Part shown: positions 4,920 to 5,433 of the stretch, in pieces
Numbering within the stretch: the first letter of the stretch is position 1
Layout: each line of letters starts with the position of its first letter
NCBI GenBank assembly: GCA_027483005.1
Contig: JAIXVN010000069.1
Coordinates: 1-5,433, forward strand
From: Verrucomicrobiaceae bacterium
GTDB lineage: Bacteria; Verrucomicrobiota; Verrucomicrobiia; Verrucomicrobiales; Akkermansiaceae
Direction: 5' to 3'
Length of the DNA stretch: 5,433 nucleotides
Position numbers and translations under genes: made by a program
The notes under the pieces: generated by a model
What the model was told of the DNA's origin: nothing
What the model saw: only the letters and a program-made list of their open reading frames with translations
Databases searched by the model: none

Positions 4920-5024
4920 AATCAAACATCCACAATCGTCATTCCTCAATCGTCAATCGAATCGACCGTGCCCTACGGATGGAATGACGACTGACGATTG
5001 TTGATTTTGGATTTTTGAATGGCC
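4920..5024. repeat. Heptad tract 4: AATCGTC-type heptamers in an inverted pair
   Basis: The left arm (4920-4961) is six heptamers on the plus strand, such as AATCGTC (4934 and 4948) and ATTCCTC (4941). The right arm (4983-5024) is six heptamers of the same family on the minus strand, read on plus as AATGACG, ACTGACG and so on. The arms therefore form an imperfect inverted repeat; one perfect stretch pairs 4936-4945 with 4981-4990. The centre holds a small CCGT/ACGG hairpin (4966-4969 with 4975-4978). This DNA occupies most of the gap between the antitoxin gene and repeat A copy 2, and I see no gene in it. Confidence 0.7.
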
Positions 5025-5037
5025 CCGGGCAAAGTCA

Positions 5038-5308
5038 CCTTGGACGGCTCGCCGCCCGTTGTTCACACTTTTCCACCGACCCAATCTCCAAGGCCAAAGG
5101 CCTGCTCCATACCAGCCCAGGCCAACGGCCTGGGTTTGTTCGCCGCCATGAATCGAGGGCTGAAGGCCTGATCCATTTGGGTGGGAGGATCGGACGTCGA
5201 AAGCGCCGCAGAATGGACCGGGCCTTCAGCCCTCGGGAATCTTCCGGCTCCAGTTCATGGGGTGTTACCCCATGCTGGTATGGCCTCAGGCCCTTGGCCC
5301 TCAGATGC
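5038..5308. repeat. Repeat A, copy 2: 271-bp nested-palindrome element
   Basis: Direct-orientation copy of 3871-4141 (offset 1167), gap-free and about 96% identical. All four stems are kept: hairpin 2 has identical arms; hairpin 1 differs only in its 3-nt loop (AAC instead of ATC); hairpin 3 becomes fully Watson-Crick (C at 5271 in place of T at 4104). The closing stem has one added mismatch (A at 5098 in place of G at 3931). On the right it runs straight into repeat block B, sharing CAGATGCG with it. The left edge is sharp at about 5038, just after heptad tract 4. Confidence 0.88.
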
Positions 5309-5433
5309 GAATGAGACGTCCATCTTTCGATAAGCAATCAGTCTGTCCCAAACCACCGACTGCCCTCATTCCGCCAGCGTACGACGAACTGCCCCATCCC
5401 AGTCCCCGTTCGCCAGACCCGCATGCCAAAGCG
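5302..5433. repeat. Repeat block B, copy 2, cut by the window end
   Basis: Matches 3697-3828 without gaps (offset 1605) and is still matching at the last base of the window, so it is probably longer. Here B directly follows A, the opposite of the order in copy 1. No gene is recognised in it. Confidence 0.8.

Noticed and set aside
3503..5024. CRISPR array as an explanation for the short repeats
   Set aside because: The repeats are contiguous 7-mers without unique spacers of regular length, and no cas genes are present.
5035..5337. A 100-codon minus-strand frame in repeat A copy 2 as a protein gene
   Set aside because: It consists almost entirely of repeat sequence; its start lies in non-matching DNA and no ribosome-binding site was seen. 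It is kept only as a low-interest finding together with copy 1.

Overview
The window looks like high-GC bacterial chromosome, most probably from the Verrucomicrobia (a Luteolibacter/Haloferula-like organism). The support is indirect. The intergenic DNA is packed with heptanucleotide-phased filler and dispersed palindromic repeats that I associate from memory with this phylum. One of them is a short hairpin at about 3661-3697 whose minus-strand reading is KRCRSAFCHRS. The taxonomic call is an inference, not a database result.

Left part (1-2326): a minus-strand two-component operon. A DesK/NarL-type membrane histidine kinase (699-1964) is followed, through an ATGA overlap, by its LuxR/NarL-type response regulator (49-702). 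A weak hairpin terminator may follow at 29-48. The divergent intergenic region (about 1965-2326) holds a 15-bp palindrome and a helically phased direct repeat, but no confident promoter.

Middle (2327-3478): a full-length plus-strand gene of the N-acylglucosamine 2-epimerase (AGE/renin-binding protein) family, with a strong Shine-Dalgarno sequence that fixes its start. It is divergent from the kinase, so joint regulation is possible but unproven.

Right part (3479-5433): a repeat-rich region around a single type II toxin-antitoxin pair, both genes on the minus strand: a ribbon-helix-helix antitoxin (4560-4844) followed, again via ATGA, by a VapC-like PIN toxin (4186-4563). A roughly 271-bp repeat (called A here) lies on each side of the pair in direct orientation (3871-4141 and 5038-5308), about 96% identical and gap-free. 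It can fold into a four-way, cloverleaf-like structure. A second repeat block (B, 132 bp; 3697-3828 and 5302-5433) accompanies A, but before it in one copy and after it in the other. A 26-bp identical sequence also recurs (3618-3643 and 4882-4907).

Most of the remaining intergenic DNA is written in a 7-nt register, with at least four heptamer families (TTCAG-, GTTCGAT-, GGGGTCA- and AATCGTC-like). One of these tracts is arranged as an inverted pair (about 4920-5024). The folded A repeat, the heptad tracts and the toxin-antitoxin pair between direct repeats are the most interesting parts of the window.
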